Positions 7,787-15,357 of a DNA stretch of 29,299 bases are shown piece after piece (the stretch's first letter is position 1; each line of letters starts with the position of its first letter). Source of the DNA: Firmicutes bacterium UBA5389 (GTDB taxonomy: Bacteria; Bacillota; DTU025); NCBI GenBank assembly GCA_002409965.1, contig DHON01000082.1:1-29299 (forward strand), given 5' to 3'. The notes under the pieces were generated by a model, which was given only the letters and a program-made list of their open reading frames with translations, did not search any database and had not been told where the DNA came from. A program made the position numbers and the translations under genes.

Positions 7787-8706
7787 TGGAAGGCATTGTA
7801 ACGGCTGTATGCACCAGTGAAACAAAGGGAGTGCCCAAGCAGGATATGGGCCAAGCCAACCTCATAGAGAACCATGGACTCGACGGCGACGCCCACGCGG
7901 GCCCGTGGCACAGGCAAGTCAGCCTGCTCGCTGAAGAGAGCATAGCCAAGATGCGCGCCAAGGGCCTTGACGTGGGCCCGGGTGCCTTCGCGGAGAACAT
8001 CACCGCGCGTGGGCTGAATCTTCCCAGCCTTCCTATTGGAACCCGGCTGGCGGTGGGTCCGGAGGCGCTGCTTGAGGTGACCCAGATCGGCAAGGAATGC
8101 CACGCTGGGTGCGCTATTTTTCAGCAAGTGGGCGAATGCGTAATGCCCCATGAAGGCGTGTTTGCCAAGGTGGTCCGGGGAGGCGTGGTGAGCGGCGGCG
8201 ACAGCATCAGGGTGCTCGATCCCGTGCGAGTAGCTGTGCTGACTGTGAGCGATAAAGGCGCCCGCGGCGAAAGAGAGGACTCAAGCGGCGCGGAGATAGA
8301 GAGGATCATATCCCGCATCGGTGCTGTGGTTGAGCGGAAAGTCGTGCCCGACGAGTTCGATGTCATAGCCGAAGAGCTTCGCCGGATGGCCGACAAGCTC
8401 GCAGTGCACCTGATTCTCACCACTGGCGGTACCGGGCTTTCTCCTCGCGATGTCACCCCTGAGGCAACCCTTGCGGTTCTGGACAGACTGGCCCCCGGCA
8501 TCCCCGAGGCCATGCGGGCGGCCAGCATGGCCAAGACCCCGCATGCCATGCTGAGCAGGGCTGTTGCAGGCACGCGCGGTCGCGTCCTCATTGTAAATCT
8601 GCCGGGCAGCCCCCGGGCGGTTCGAGAATACCTGGAGGTGCTGATGCCTGCCCTTCCTCATGCCGTCGCCACGGCGAGCGGCGCAGGCGGGGAATGCGCC
8701 AGGTGA
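7786..8706 (+). CDS. MOSC domain - MogA/MoaB fusion protein
   Basis: A 306-residue fusion. Residues 1 to about 145 form a MOSC domain (GLDGDAHAG; conserved cysteine in GKECHAGC), a fold that handles sulfur or sulfurated Mo-cofactor. Residues about 148-300 form a MogA/MoaB molybdopterin adenylyltransferase domain (VLTVSDKGARG; TTGGTGLSPRDVTPEAT; NLPGSP), which activates molybdopterin for MoeA. Joining the two puts adenylylation and sulfur handling on one chain. GTG at 7786 overlaps the moaC stop by one base with GGGAGG 10 nt upstream. It is the last cofactor gene of the operon; no clear terminator follows. The MogA activity is well supported; the MOSC substrate is unknown. Confidence 0.92.
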   Translation: MEGIVTAVCTSETKGVPKQDMGQANLIENHGLDGDAHAGPWHRQVSLLAEESIAKMRAKGLDVGPGAFAENITARGLNLPSLPIGTRLAVGPEALLEVTQIGKECHAGCAIFQQVGECVMPHEGVFAKVVRGGVVSGGDSIRVLDPVRVAVLTVSDKGARGEREDSSGAEIERIISRIGAVVERKVVPDEFDVIAEELRRMADKLAVHLILTTGGTGLSPRDVTPEATLAVLDRLAPGIPEAMRAASMAKTPHAMLSRAVAGTRGRVLIVNLPGSPRAVREYLEVLMPALPHAVATASGAGGECAR

Positions 8707-8802
8707 GCGGGGAATAGGCGCAATAGTCGCGATTATCCCAGGCAAGCAGGAACGCGCTGCCGATGCGACGAATCCGTGCACCACCGGAGGGTGGGTGCGT
8801 GG

Positions 8803-9177
8803 ATGAAAGAGCGCCAAAGGAAGGACTATTACAGAATCATCGGTGTAAGCCGCCGCGCCAGCACCGATCAGGTACGCGCTACCTATCGCGCCAAGGCTCG
8901 CACATGCCATCCCGATGTGTGCGGCGACCCGGGCGCTGCGGAGGCATTTGCCGAACTCGTGGAAGCCCACGATGTGCTCAGTCACGCCGAAAGGCGAAAA
9001 GAGTACGATTCCACTCTGGGCAGCGAGTTCCTCCCTGAGCCTGTTCAGCGCATCGTCGATGACGTCTTGCTCCGCCTGTCGGCAGATCCTCTTCCTTTCC
9101 TAATGCGGATGCTTACGATCATTGGCATATCCATTGCCGTGATCCTTCTCGTGCTGGCGATCCTCTATATCCTGTAG
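8803..9177 (+). CDS. Small membrane-anchored J-domain protein
   Basis: A 124-residue protein with an N-terminal J domain (about 6-70: KDYYRIIGV, CHPDV with the HPD at 36-38, AFAELVEAHDVLS) and one C-terminal transmembrane helix (about 99-124), so it is tail-anchored with the J domain in the cytoplasm. It lacks Gly/Phe and zinc-finger regions, so it is a type III co-chaperone that could recruit DnaK to the membrane. ATG at 8803 is preferred (GGAGGGTGGG upstream); GTG at 8776 is in frame without a ribosome site. It lies about 100 bp after the Moco operon and stops 3 bp before the end of the convergent degV gene. A link to Moco assembly is not shown by the sequence. Confidence 0.8.
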   Translation: MKERQRKDYYRIIGVSRRASTDQVRATYRAKARTCHPDVCGDPGAAEAFAELVEAHDVLSHAERRKEYDSTLGSEFLPEPVQRIVDDVLLRLSADPLPFLMRMLTIIGISIAVILLVLAILYIL

Positions 9178-9180
9178 AAA

Positions 9181-10044
9181 CTACCCAATAGACGGAAGCG
9201 CGTCTTCGCGAGCGAGGATCAGCCCGACCACGCCTGGGCCTGTGTGCGCGCCCAGCACAGGAGCGATCTGAGTCGTCCCAAGCCACTTGACGTTGAGGCG
9301 CTTTTCGACTTCGGCTCGGAGCCTGGCTACGCCCTCGGGGTTGTAGCCGTGCACTATCTGCGCCCTGACCTTAGCTCCTTGCCCCACCAAGCTCGTTGCG
9401 AAATCTGCAAGGCGGACTAATGCTCCGTCGAAGGTTCTCGCCTGCCCCCGGGTGACGTAGGTTCCGCCTTCCTTCTCAACGCCGATCACCGGCCTGATGT
9501 TGAGCACCTGAGCCAGAAGGCCTTTGAGATGGCTAATGCGTCCGCCGTGGATGAGATACCGGAGCGTGGGGAGGGTGAAGAGTGTCTCCGTGGCGGACGA
9601 GACCTGCTCCAGCATAGACAGGATGCGCCCTCTGCCCCATCCCGCTCGCACTGCCCGGAGGGCCATTTCAACGTGCCAGCCTGACCCGGCTGAAAGGGTT
9701 CGTGTGTCGTAGAAGGCAACATCGGCTTCGGGCACGGCCGCGGCCCCCATGCGGGCGGCGTTCAGTGTGCCGCTTAGCCCCGAGGACATATGGATGGAGA
9801 GGATCTCCTTGTCGGTCTCTGCCGCTGCCCGGTAAATGTCAGCGAAGTCGCCAGGTGATGGCTGAGACGTTGTCGCGAAATCCTGAGTCTCGTGCAGCAG
9901 GCGGTAGAATCCTTCAGGGGTGATGTCGATGCCGCTCTTGTAGACGCGTCCTGCGATGGCGAGCGTTAGCGGAGCTATACTCAGTTCGCTCTCGCCCAGC
10001 TGCTCAGGTAGGAAATCCGCGCCGCTATCCGTCACTACGTGCAT
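9181..10044 (-). CDS. degV: DegV family fatty-acid-binding protein
   Basis: A 287-residue DegV-fold protein; characterised relatives bind a fatty acid and act as FakB subunits that present it to the FakA kinase. Visible signatures are VVTDSGADF at the start, TTSQPSPGDF (substrate pocket), SSGLSGTLNAA and LIHGGRIS. The start is at 10044 because GGAGGAATGAGCAG directly precedes the ATG; upstream in-frame codons have no family similarity. The 3' end is 3 bp from the convergent J-domain gene, with no terminator between. No fakA/dak gene is in the window. Confidence 0.9.
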   Translation of the reverse strand: MHVVTDSGADFLPEQLGESELSIAPLTLAIAGRVYKSGIDITPEGFYRLLHETQDFATTSQPSPGDFADIYRAAAETDKEILSIHMSSGLSGTLNAARMGAAAVPEADVAFYDTRTLSAGSGWHVEMALRAVRAGWGRGRILSMLEQVSSATETLFTLPTLRYLIHGGRISHLKGLLAQVLNIRPVIGVEKEGGTYVTRGQARTFDGALVRLADFATSLVGQGAKVRAQIVHGYNPEGVARLRAEVEKRLNVKWLGTTQIAPVLGAHTGPGVVGLILAREDALPSIG

Positions 10045-10315
10045 CTGCTCATTCCTCCAGACGTTGCGCCGTATTGCGTCGATACCAATGATAGCACTCC
10101 ACGCGGCGCAAGCACATACAGAACGCTTGTACGGGATCATAAGGCAGGCTGCTCTGGGGAACCTGGAGGGTCCGGCCGAAACGTCGGCATGGGCCCAACA
10201 CATGCCAGTTGCTTCGATGCGCGGTGCCTGGCGGTCGGACGAGGTGGCGGCGAGGGGGAGAGAATAGGGAGGCACAGCGATCTACCGCCGGATCCGGATT
10301 ACCGCCGGATCTGGC
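10045..10315. other. Intergenic region with a 12-bp direct repeat
   Basis: I see no gene here. TACCGCCGGATC is repeated at 10283-10294 and 10300-10311 (17-bp period), ending 4 bp before the -35 of the vapBC promoter. On the - strand, TGC-TATCAT (10096-10088) could be an extended -10 for degV, but no -35 accompanies it. The remainder is featureless GC-rich sequence. Confidence 0.45.
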
Positions 10316-10356
10316 TTGACGTTATTGGAAAACGATGTTACAGTGCCTATAACATC
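10316..10356 (+). promoter_or_regulatory. vapBC promoter with overlapping palindromic operator
   Basis: TTGACG (10316-10321), 17 bp, then TACAGT (10339-10344), with a TGn extension just before the -10. A perfect 7-bp inverted repeat, GATGTTA (10334-10340) and TAACATC (10350-10356), straddles the -10. This is the arrangement expected if the ribbon-helix-helix antitoxin represses its own operon. Confidence 0.65.
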
Positions 10357-10375
10357 ATGACGGGAGGGGTGCGAC

Positions 10376-10714
10376 ATGGACCTACGGCGTAAGCAGATCT
10401 ACCTAACCCCCGAGCTCGATGAACACCTCAGCAAGCTTGCTCTGGCGACGGGGAATTCGGAATCGCACATCATAAGAGAAGCACTGGGAGAGTACGTGGC
10501 AAAGGCGGCCAAGGATGCTGACCGAAGCGACAACCCGCTGGCGAGGCTGCTGTCTGTTGACGTTGACTGCAAAGCCGTCGATGGCAGCCGCGAGCATGAT
10601 CGTGATATCTACGCGCCGTCCGATGGCGCCGAGAGCTCGGAAGGCTGTGATCGCAGCGCTGATGGCCGCGAGGGCCGCGAGGGCCGTGAGGGCCGTGAGG
10701 GGTGCGGGCAGTGA
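10376..10714 (+). CDS. Ribbon-helix-helix (VapB-like) antitoxin
   Basis: A 112-residue protein. Residues 1-45 match a ribbon-helix-helix DNA-binding domain (RKQIYLTPELDEHLSKLA, then SHIIREALGEYV), which would dimerise on the palindrome upstream. The middle (NPLARLL, DGSREHDRDIY) resembles the toxin-wrapping tail of CopG/RHH antitoxins that pair with PIN toxins. The C-terminus ends in a DGRE-GRE-GRE-GRE tract encoded by a 9-nt tandem repeat, which looks like recent expansion. ATG at 10376 has GGGAGGGG 6 nt upstream. The stop overlaps the toxin GTG as GTGA. Confidence 0.82.
   Translation: MDLRRKQIYLTPELDEHLSKLALATGNSESHIIREALGEYVAKAAKDADRSDNPLARLLSVDVDCKAVDGSREHDRDIYAPSDGAESSEGCDRSADGREGREGREGREGCGQ
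10664..10699 (+). repeat. 9-nt tandem repeat, four units, in antitoxin 3' end
   Basis: GGCCGCGAG occurs twice, then GGCCGTGAG twice, with no gaps, encoding four Gly-Arg-Glu units at the antitoxin C-terminus. Because the unit is a multiple of three, copy number can vary without a frameshift. The tract lies just before the toxin ribosome site (GAGGGG, 10697-10702). Confidence 0.75.
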
Positions 10715-11124
10715 AGGTGTTCGTGGACACGAGCGCGTGGATAGCGCTGCTGGCACTCAAAGACGCTCATCACATTCACGCGGAGGGCGCATTTGCCGGG
10801 CTACTGGCGGGCAATGCCCTGGTTGTCACGTCAAACTACATAGTGGACGAAACCGTGACCTGGCTGCGCATGCGCGCCGGCTACGAGGTTGCCGTATCGT
10901 TTCGCGAAATCATCGATCAGTCGCAGGAGTGCAGTCGGCTCCATTTGGCGTGGATCACTGAGCCCATAGAGAGAAAGGCCTGGGAGCTATTCACACGCCA
11001 TCCCGGCCTGAAGCTGTCGCTCACTGACTGTACCACCGCCGTTCTGGCTGCGCAGCTCAAGCTGCACATATGGTCGTATGACAGCGACTTCGCCGCGATC
11101 GGATGCAGTGTATGGGCGGACTGA
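10711..11124 (+). CDS. PIN-domain (VapC-like) toxin, putative RNase
   Basis: A 137-residue PIN-domain protein, presumably a Mg-dependent endoribonuclease inhibited by the antitoxin encoded just upstream. The acidic active site is complete: D6 in VFVDTSAW, E47 in YIVDETV, D106 in SLTDCTT and D124/D126 in SYDSDF. GTG at 10711 overlaps the antitoxin stop by 4 nt and has GAGGGG 8 nt upstream; GTG at 10702 is an alternative. The target RNA cannot be told from sequence. The pair lies between degV and the phoBR promoter, a common setting for a mobile toxin-antitoxin module, but no mobile-element ends were seen. Confidence 0.87.
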   Translation: MKVFVDTSAWIALLALKDAHHIHAEGAFAGLLAGNALVVTSNYIVDETVTWLRMRAGYEVAVSFREIIDQSQECSRLHLAWITEPIERKAWELFTRHPGLKLSLTDCTTAVLAAQLKLHIWSYDSDFAAIGCSVWAD

Positions 11125-11133
11125 TGGTATAAT
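11125..11133 (+). promoter_or_regulatory. Extended -10 promoter for phoB-phoR
   Basis: TGG directly before a perfect TATAAT (11128-11133), one base after the vapC stop. The -35 region 17 bp upstream is poor, as is common for extended -10 promoters. No Pho box is visible here, so the two-component genes may be expressed constitutively. Confidence 0.6.
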
Positions 11134-11180
11134 CGAAGCGGGTTCGATGTGTGTGCAGCAGCGGCGTTGGAGGTGGTATC

Positions 11181-11876
11181 GTGGCTCGGAAGGTGCTGGT
11201 GGTGGATGATGAGCCCTCCATAGTAGAGTTGGTTCAGTTCAACTTGGAGAAGGAGGGTTTCGAGGTCGCGCGGGCCTATGATGGCGAATCGGCGCTTGAC
11301 GCCTTCCGAAGCGACCGGTTTGACTTGGTGATCTTGGACTTGATGCTCCCCGGCATGGACGGGCTTGAAGTATGCCAGGCCATCAGGCGCGGCAGCCAGG
11401 TTCCCGTGATAATGCTGACTGCAAAGACTGACGAGTTTGACCGAGTGCTCGGGCTTTCCATCGGAGCTGACGATTACGTAACGAAGCCGTTTAGCCCGCG
11501 TGAGCTGGTGGCGAGAGTCAAGGCGATACTGCGGCGTCAGGCCATGGATTCTCAGTCCGGCCAGGACGAACGGGGGGTCCACGTCATCCGCGTGCGCGAT
11601 CTGGTGATCGATGGAGACAGGTTTGAGGTGGAAGTGGGGGGCGCGCGGGTCGATCTGACTCCAAAGGAATTTGAGCTGCTCCGATTCCTCGCGGCCAATG
11701 CGGGAAGGGTGCTCACGCGTGAGTTGCTGCTTGAGAAGGTATGGGGGTATGACTACGCGGGTAATACGCGCACAGTTGATGTTCACATACGGCGTCTGCG
11801 CCAGAAAGTCGAATCAGACGATGGGAACCCTGCATACATACACACCGTTCACGGTGTGGGATACAAGTTCAGCTAG
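11181..11876 (+). CDS. phoB: Phosphate response regulator PhoB/PhoP (OmpR family)
   Basis: A 231-residue regulator. The receiver domain (about 3-118) has the acidic pair D9/D10, phosphoacceptor D53 in ILDLMLPGMDG, T80 and K102 in TKPFS. The winged-helix DNA-binding domain (about 128-231) has the family ending (VDVHIRRLRQKVE, HTVHGVGYKF). It should bind the TTAACA-type direct repeats at 13771-13808 and 18110-18147. GTG at 11181 is chosen on TTGGAGGTGG 4 nt upstream. phoR follows after 35 bp. The identity as the phosphate regulator rests on the PAS-containing partner kinase and the pst/phoU neighbours. Confidence 0.93.
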   Translation: MARKVLVVDDEPSIVELVQFNLEKEGFEVARAYDGESALDAFRSDRFDLVILDLMLPGMDGLEVCQAIRRGSQVPVIMLTAKTDEFDRVLGLSIGADDYVTKPFSPRELVARVKAILRRQAMDSQSGQDERGVHVIRVRDLVIDGDRFEVEVGGARVDLTPKEFELLRFLAANAGRVLTRELLLEKVWGYDYAGNTRTVDVHIRRLRQKVESDDGNPAYIHTVHGVGYKFS

Positions 11877-11911
11877 ATCCACAATCCTGAACAAGAGAGC
11901 GGGGCTTTCGT

Positions 11912-13774
11912 TTGATTGAATCGCGTCTGGGCTATCGCCAACGTCTTGCGCTTACGTATCTGCTGGTAGCGGTAATTTCGCTATCGGTGATAGCTGTCTA
12001 CATGACGGGTGCCACTCGGCGCTACTTCCTTACGCACGTCGACGACGAACTTCGGGCGCACGCACGCCTGGCAGCCGAGGCCTTCAGGCCTTCGCTGCTC
12101 GGGAGCTCGAGTGATCAGCAAGACGGCTTATCGAGCATTGATCCGCTCGCAGACTCGCTGGGCCGGCAGGCCGGCCTGCGAATAACCGTGATCGCCTCTG
12201 ACGGCGCGGTTCTGGGCGATTCTGAAGCTGACCCAACCTCAATGGAGAACCATGCGCACCGCCCCGAGATACTCGAGGCGACCCGAAGCGGCATGGGTCT
12301 TGTGACTCGCTACAGCGGCAGTCTTGGCGTCGAGCAGCGGTACATCGCCGTCCCGGTCAGTGCCTCAAGCGGTGAGCTTCTGGGATATGTCCGGGTAGCC
12401 ATGCCTCTTTCCCAGGTTCAGGCATCCTCAGCTGCGGTTCGCCGATTTGCGATTTCAGCCGCTGCGATAGCCGTCATTGCCGGTCTTGCTCTCAGCTTGC
12501 TCCTTGCTGCCGGCATCGGTCGCCCGCTTAGTGATCTGGCGGCAGCCGCGCGCGAGATCGCCCGAGGAGAGTTCGATCGGCGCCTCCCAGAGAGGGGTGC
12601 CGTTGAGCTGCGGGAACTTGCATCGTCCTTCAACTACATGGCCGACGAGGTGAAGCGGAGCACCGGCGAGCTTGTGGAGCGGAAGAACCGCATGGAGGCC
12701 ATCCTGCTGGCGATGACCGATGGCGTGCTTGCCGTCGACGGTTCGTACCGTGTGATCCTGGTGAACCGAGCTGCCTGTGAGATGCTGGGAATCTCGCAGG
12801 ACGCTGCCATTGGCAGGCACGTTCTGGAGGCGGTGCGCAATCACGATCTGGCCGACGCGCTCGAAGCGGGCGCTGCCGGCCAGCATGACGTGCGCGAGAT
12901 CAAGCTTGTTTCGCCCTTCCGGCGCCATGTGAGGATCCATGCGGCGCCTATCCAGGAGGCATCGCTAACTCGCGGGGGCGCAGTCGCTGTACTGCAGGAT
13001 GTTTCGGATCTGCATCGGCTTGAACGCGTTCGCCGCGACTTCGTGTCCAACGTTTCTCACGAGTTGCGCACTCCGATAACTTCGATCAAAGGGTTTGTAG
13101 ACACCCTACTGGACGGGGCAATGGACAGTCCGGAGACGCTCGCCAGGTTCCTGGGCATCATCGGTCAGGAGACGGACCGGCTCGCGCGGATAGTCTCGGA
13201 TCTTCTGGACCTGTCCAAGCTGGAATCGAGCGGCGCGGTTGCGAAGGCAACGTCCGTCTCGCTACGTGTCGCAGTGGATGCGGCTCTGCAAGCTGTGGTC
13301 CAAAGCGCGGAGCGCAAGCGGATACGCGTGTCGCTTGACGTCCCCGGGGACCTGCCCGAGCTCGCGGCGGATGAGTCTCTTCTGTGCCAGGTGTTGGTAA
13401 ACTTGCTGGGCAATGCGGTCAACTACACGCCCGGTGGAGGCGAGATCGCCGTCAGTGCATCGCTGGAGGCGCAGGAGACGGGCGACGCGGGCGTGCGGCC
13501 TTGCGTGCGCGTTAACGTGGCTGATACAGGGATAGGAATCGCTCCCGAGCACCTGCCGCGGCTGTTTGAGAGATTCTACCGGGTCGACAAGGGGAGGTCC
13601 CGTCATGCCGGCGGCACTGGGCTGGGCCTTTCCATAGTCAAGCACATAGTCGAGCGGTACGGAGGGCGGGTATCGGTCGAGAGCCGTCTCGGCGAAGGCA
13701 GCACGTTCTCGTTCGTCCTTCCGGCGGCGGATGTCGCTCCAGGCTCCGGGCCGGAGCCTCCGCACGTCAGTTAA
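11912..13774 (+). CDS. phoR: Phosphate sensor histidine kinase PhoR
   Basis: A 620-residue membrane kinase. TM1 (about 12-32), an extracytoplasmic sensor domain (about 33-175), TM2 (about 178-201), HAMP (about 201-253), PAS (about 257-365), HisKA with phosphoacceptor H383 (SNVSHELRTPIT), and HATPase_c with N-box (LLGNAVNYTPGGG), G1 (DTGIGI), F-box (LFERFYR) and G2 (GGTGLGLSIVKHI). This is the PhoR layout of Bacillota, with a large external loop. The start appears to be TTG at 11912 (GAGCGGGG 8 nt upstream), because later GTG codons would cut TM1. The TAA stop lies inside the first Pho box, so phoR and the pstB control region are compacted together. Confidence 0.93.
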   Translation: MIESRLGYRQRLALTYLLVAVISLSVIAVYMTGATRRYFLTHVDDELRAHARLAAEAFRPSLLGSSSDQQDGLSSIDPLADSLGRQAGLRITVIASDGAVLGDSEADPTSMENHAHRPEILEATRSGMGLVTRYSGSLGVEQRYIAVPVSASSGELLGYVRVAMPLSQVQASSAAVRRFAISAAAIAVIAGLALSLLLAAGIGRPLSDLAAAAREIARGEFDRRLPERGAVELRELASSFNYMADEVKRSTGELVERKNRMEAILLAMTDGVLAVDGSYRVILVNRAACEMLGISQDAAIGRHVLEAVRNHDLADALEAGAAGQHDVREIKLVSPFRRHVRIHAAPIQEASLTRGGAVAVLQDVSDLHRLERVRRDFVSNVSHELRTPITSIKGFVDTLLDGAMDSPETLARFLGIIGQETDRLARIVSDLLDLSKLESSGAVAKATSVSLRVAVDAALQAVVQSAERKRIRVSLDVPGDLPELAADESLLCQVLVNLLGNAVNYTPGGGEIAVSASLEAQETGDAGVRPCVRVNVADTGIGIAPEHLPRLFERFYRVDKGRSRHAGGTGLGLSIVKHIVERYGGRVSVESRLGEGSTFSFVLPAADVAPGSGPEPPHVS

Positions 13775-13845
13775 CATAGTCTTAACATGTCCCTAACAGC
13801 TATTCACAATGGCAACACAACCTCGAAAAGCTCAGATGAGATAAT
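13771..13845 (+). promoter_or_regulatory. Pho-box array and promoter for pstB-phoU
   Basis: Four TT(A/C)ACA-type repeats lie on one DNA face: TTAACA 13771, TTAACA 13782, CTAACA 13793 and TTCACA 13803, with an 11, 11, 10 bp period. This matches the direct-repeat site known for Bacillus PhoP. An extended -10 (TGA then GATAAT, 13840-13845) follows. Phosphorylated PhoB/PhoP would activate pstB-phoU under phosphate starvation. Confidence 0.82.
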
Positions 13846-13862
13846 CAAGCAGGGGTGTTGTG

Positions 13863-14633
13863 GTGTCGCGAGCAACTGTGCCGGCCAAGATTGAGACTGT
13901 GTGTCTTGACGCATTCTACGGCGAACTCCATGCAATAAGGGACGTCTCAATGCTCATAGAGCAACACGCCATCACAGCGTTGATTGGGCCGTCGGGCTGC
14001 GGCAAGTCCACGTTCCTGAGAACCATTAACCGCATGAACGATCTTGTGCCCAGTTTCCGGGTGCAAGGCTCGGTCACAGTGGATGGCCAAGACGTGTACG
14101 GGCAAGGAGTGGACCTTGTTGAGCTGCGCAAGCGCGTGGGAATGGTCTTTCAGCGCCCGAATCCGTTTCCAATGTCCATCTTCGACAATGTCGCTTACGG
14201 CCCGCGCATTCACAGGCTTGTCGGAACGCGAGACCTTCCGGTTGTCGTGGAAAAGAGCCTGCGTGCAGCGGCTTTGTGGGACGAGGTCAAAGATAGGTTG
14301 CGCGAACCGGCCCTACGCCTGTCAGGGGGGCAACAGCAGCGGCTTTGCATAGCCCGAGTGCTTGCGGTCCAGCCTGAAGTGCTGCTTATGGATGAGCCTG
14401 CGTCCGCTCTCGATCCCATATCCACATCCAGCATAGAAGACTTGATGACTGAGCTCAAGCGCCACTACACCATCGTGATAGTGACGCACAATATGCAGCA
14501 GGCTGCGCGCGTATCTGACAAGACGGGTTTCTTCCTTGCTGGTAGCCTAGTGGAGTATGGCGACACCCGAGAGCTCTTCGAAAACCCGAAGGATAAGCGG
14601 ACCGAGGACTACATCACAGGGCGTTTCGGCTGA
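13863..14633 (+). CDS. pstB: Phosphate ABC transporter ATP-binding protein PstB
   Basis: ATPase of the high-affinity phosphate importer, 256 residues. Walker A GPSGCGKST (42-50), Q-loop VFQRPNPFPMSI (a PstB hallmark), signature LSGGQQQR, Walker B VLLMDEPASALDP and VTHNMQQAARVSD are all present. GTG at 13860 and 13863 are adjacent; 13863 gives the better spacing from AGGGG. It is transcribed away from, and separated by phoU from, its membrane partners pstA and pstC, which lie on the opposite strand. Confidence 0.95.
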   Translation: MSRATVPAKIETVCLDAFYGELHAIRDVSMLIEQHAITALIGPSGCGKSTFLRTINRMNDLVPSFRVQGSVTVDGQDVYGQGVDLVELRKRVGMVFQRPNPFPMSIFDNVAYGPRIHRLVGTRDLPVVVEKSLRAAALWDEVKDRLREPALRLSGGQQQRLCIARVLAVQPEVLLMDEPASALDPISTSSIEDLMTELKRHYTIVIVTHNMQQAARVSDKTGFFLAGSLVEYGDTRELFENPKDKRTEDYITGRFG

Positions 14634-14700
14634 GCAGGTACAAGCAAGCAGCTGGATATCGAATGTGCCGCAACACGCCTGAGGCAGAGGAGCGTGCGAA

Positions 14701-15357
14701 ATGAGAAGACGTGCATATGAAGCGGAGCTTGAGGCCCTGAATCAGGATATTCTGAGAATGGGGAGCATGGTGGAGAATGCAGTGCGCGCGTCAGTTGAAG
14801 CGCTCGCGCGGCAAGACCTGGAGCAGGCGCGGATGGTGATCGACGACGATGCGGCCATCGACGGGATGGAGCGTGGGGTGGAACAGAGATGTGTCAACCT
14901 TCTGGCTCTTCAGCAGCCCATGGCGAGGGATCTGCGATTGGTCGCGACTGCTATCTCCATCGTGACCGATCTTGAGCGCATGGGCGACCATGCTGTGAAT
15001 ATCAGCGAAGTGACTGCGAGAATCGGCGTCCAGCCCCTAATCAAGCCGCTGATCGACATCCCCGGGATGGCCGCGCTGTCGCAGAAGATGATCAAGGGTA
15101 GCCTGGACGCATTCGTATCGCGCGACGCGGAGCTGGCGCGGGCAACGTGCCGGAAGGACGATGCTGTGGACAGCATGTACGAGGCTCTCTTCGACGAGCT
15201 TATGGGTTTCATCGTGGCCGGCCGCGACGAGAGCGTGAGCACTCAGGCTGTGAATCTCCTTTTTGTTGCAAGGTTTCTCGAGCGTATCGCAGATCACGCC
15301 GCCAACATAGGCGAACGGGTCATCTACATGGTCACAGGTCGCCGCGAGACCTACTAG
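14701..15357 (+). CDS. phoU: Phosphate signalling protein PhoU
   Basis: A 218-residue, two-repeat helical protein that links Pst transporter state to PhoR and restrains the regulon when phosphate is plentiful. Both metal-binding repeats are clear: DLERMGDHAVNI (90-101) and FLERIADHAANI near the C-terminus. ATG at 14701 has AGAGGAG upstream. It follows pstB by 67 bp in the same direction. Its stop codon overlaps the stop codon of convergent pstA by 4 bp. Confidence 0.95.
   Translation: MRRRAYEAELEALNQDILRMGSMVENAVRASVEALARQDLEQARMVIDDDAAIDGMERGVEQRCVNLLALQQPMARDLRLVATAISIVTDLERMGDHAVNISEVTARIGVQPLIKPLIDIPGMAALSQKMIKGSLDAFVSRDAELARATCRKDDAVDSMYEALFDELMGFIVAGRDESVSTQAVNLLFVARFLERIADHAANIGERVIYMVTGRRETY

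Noticed and set aside
8707..8802. Terminator after the MOSC-MogA gene
   Set aside because: Only an imperfect palindrome around TCGCGA is present and there is no T-run.
10664..10699. CRISPR or iteron array
   Set aside because: It is a 9-nt in-frame coding repeat without spacers.
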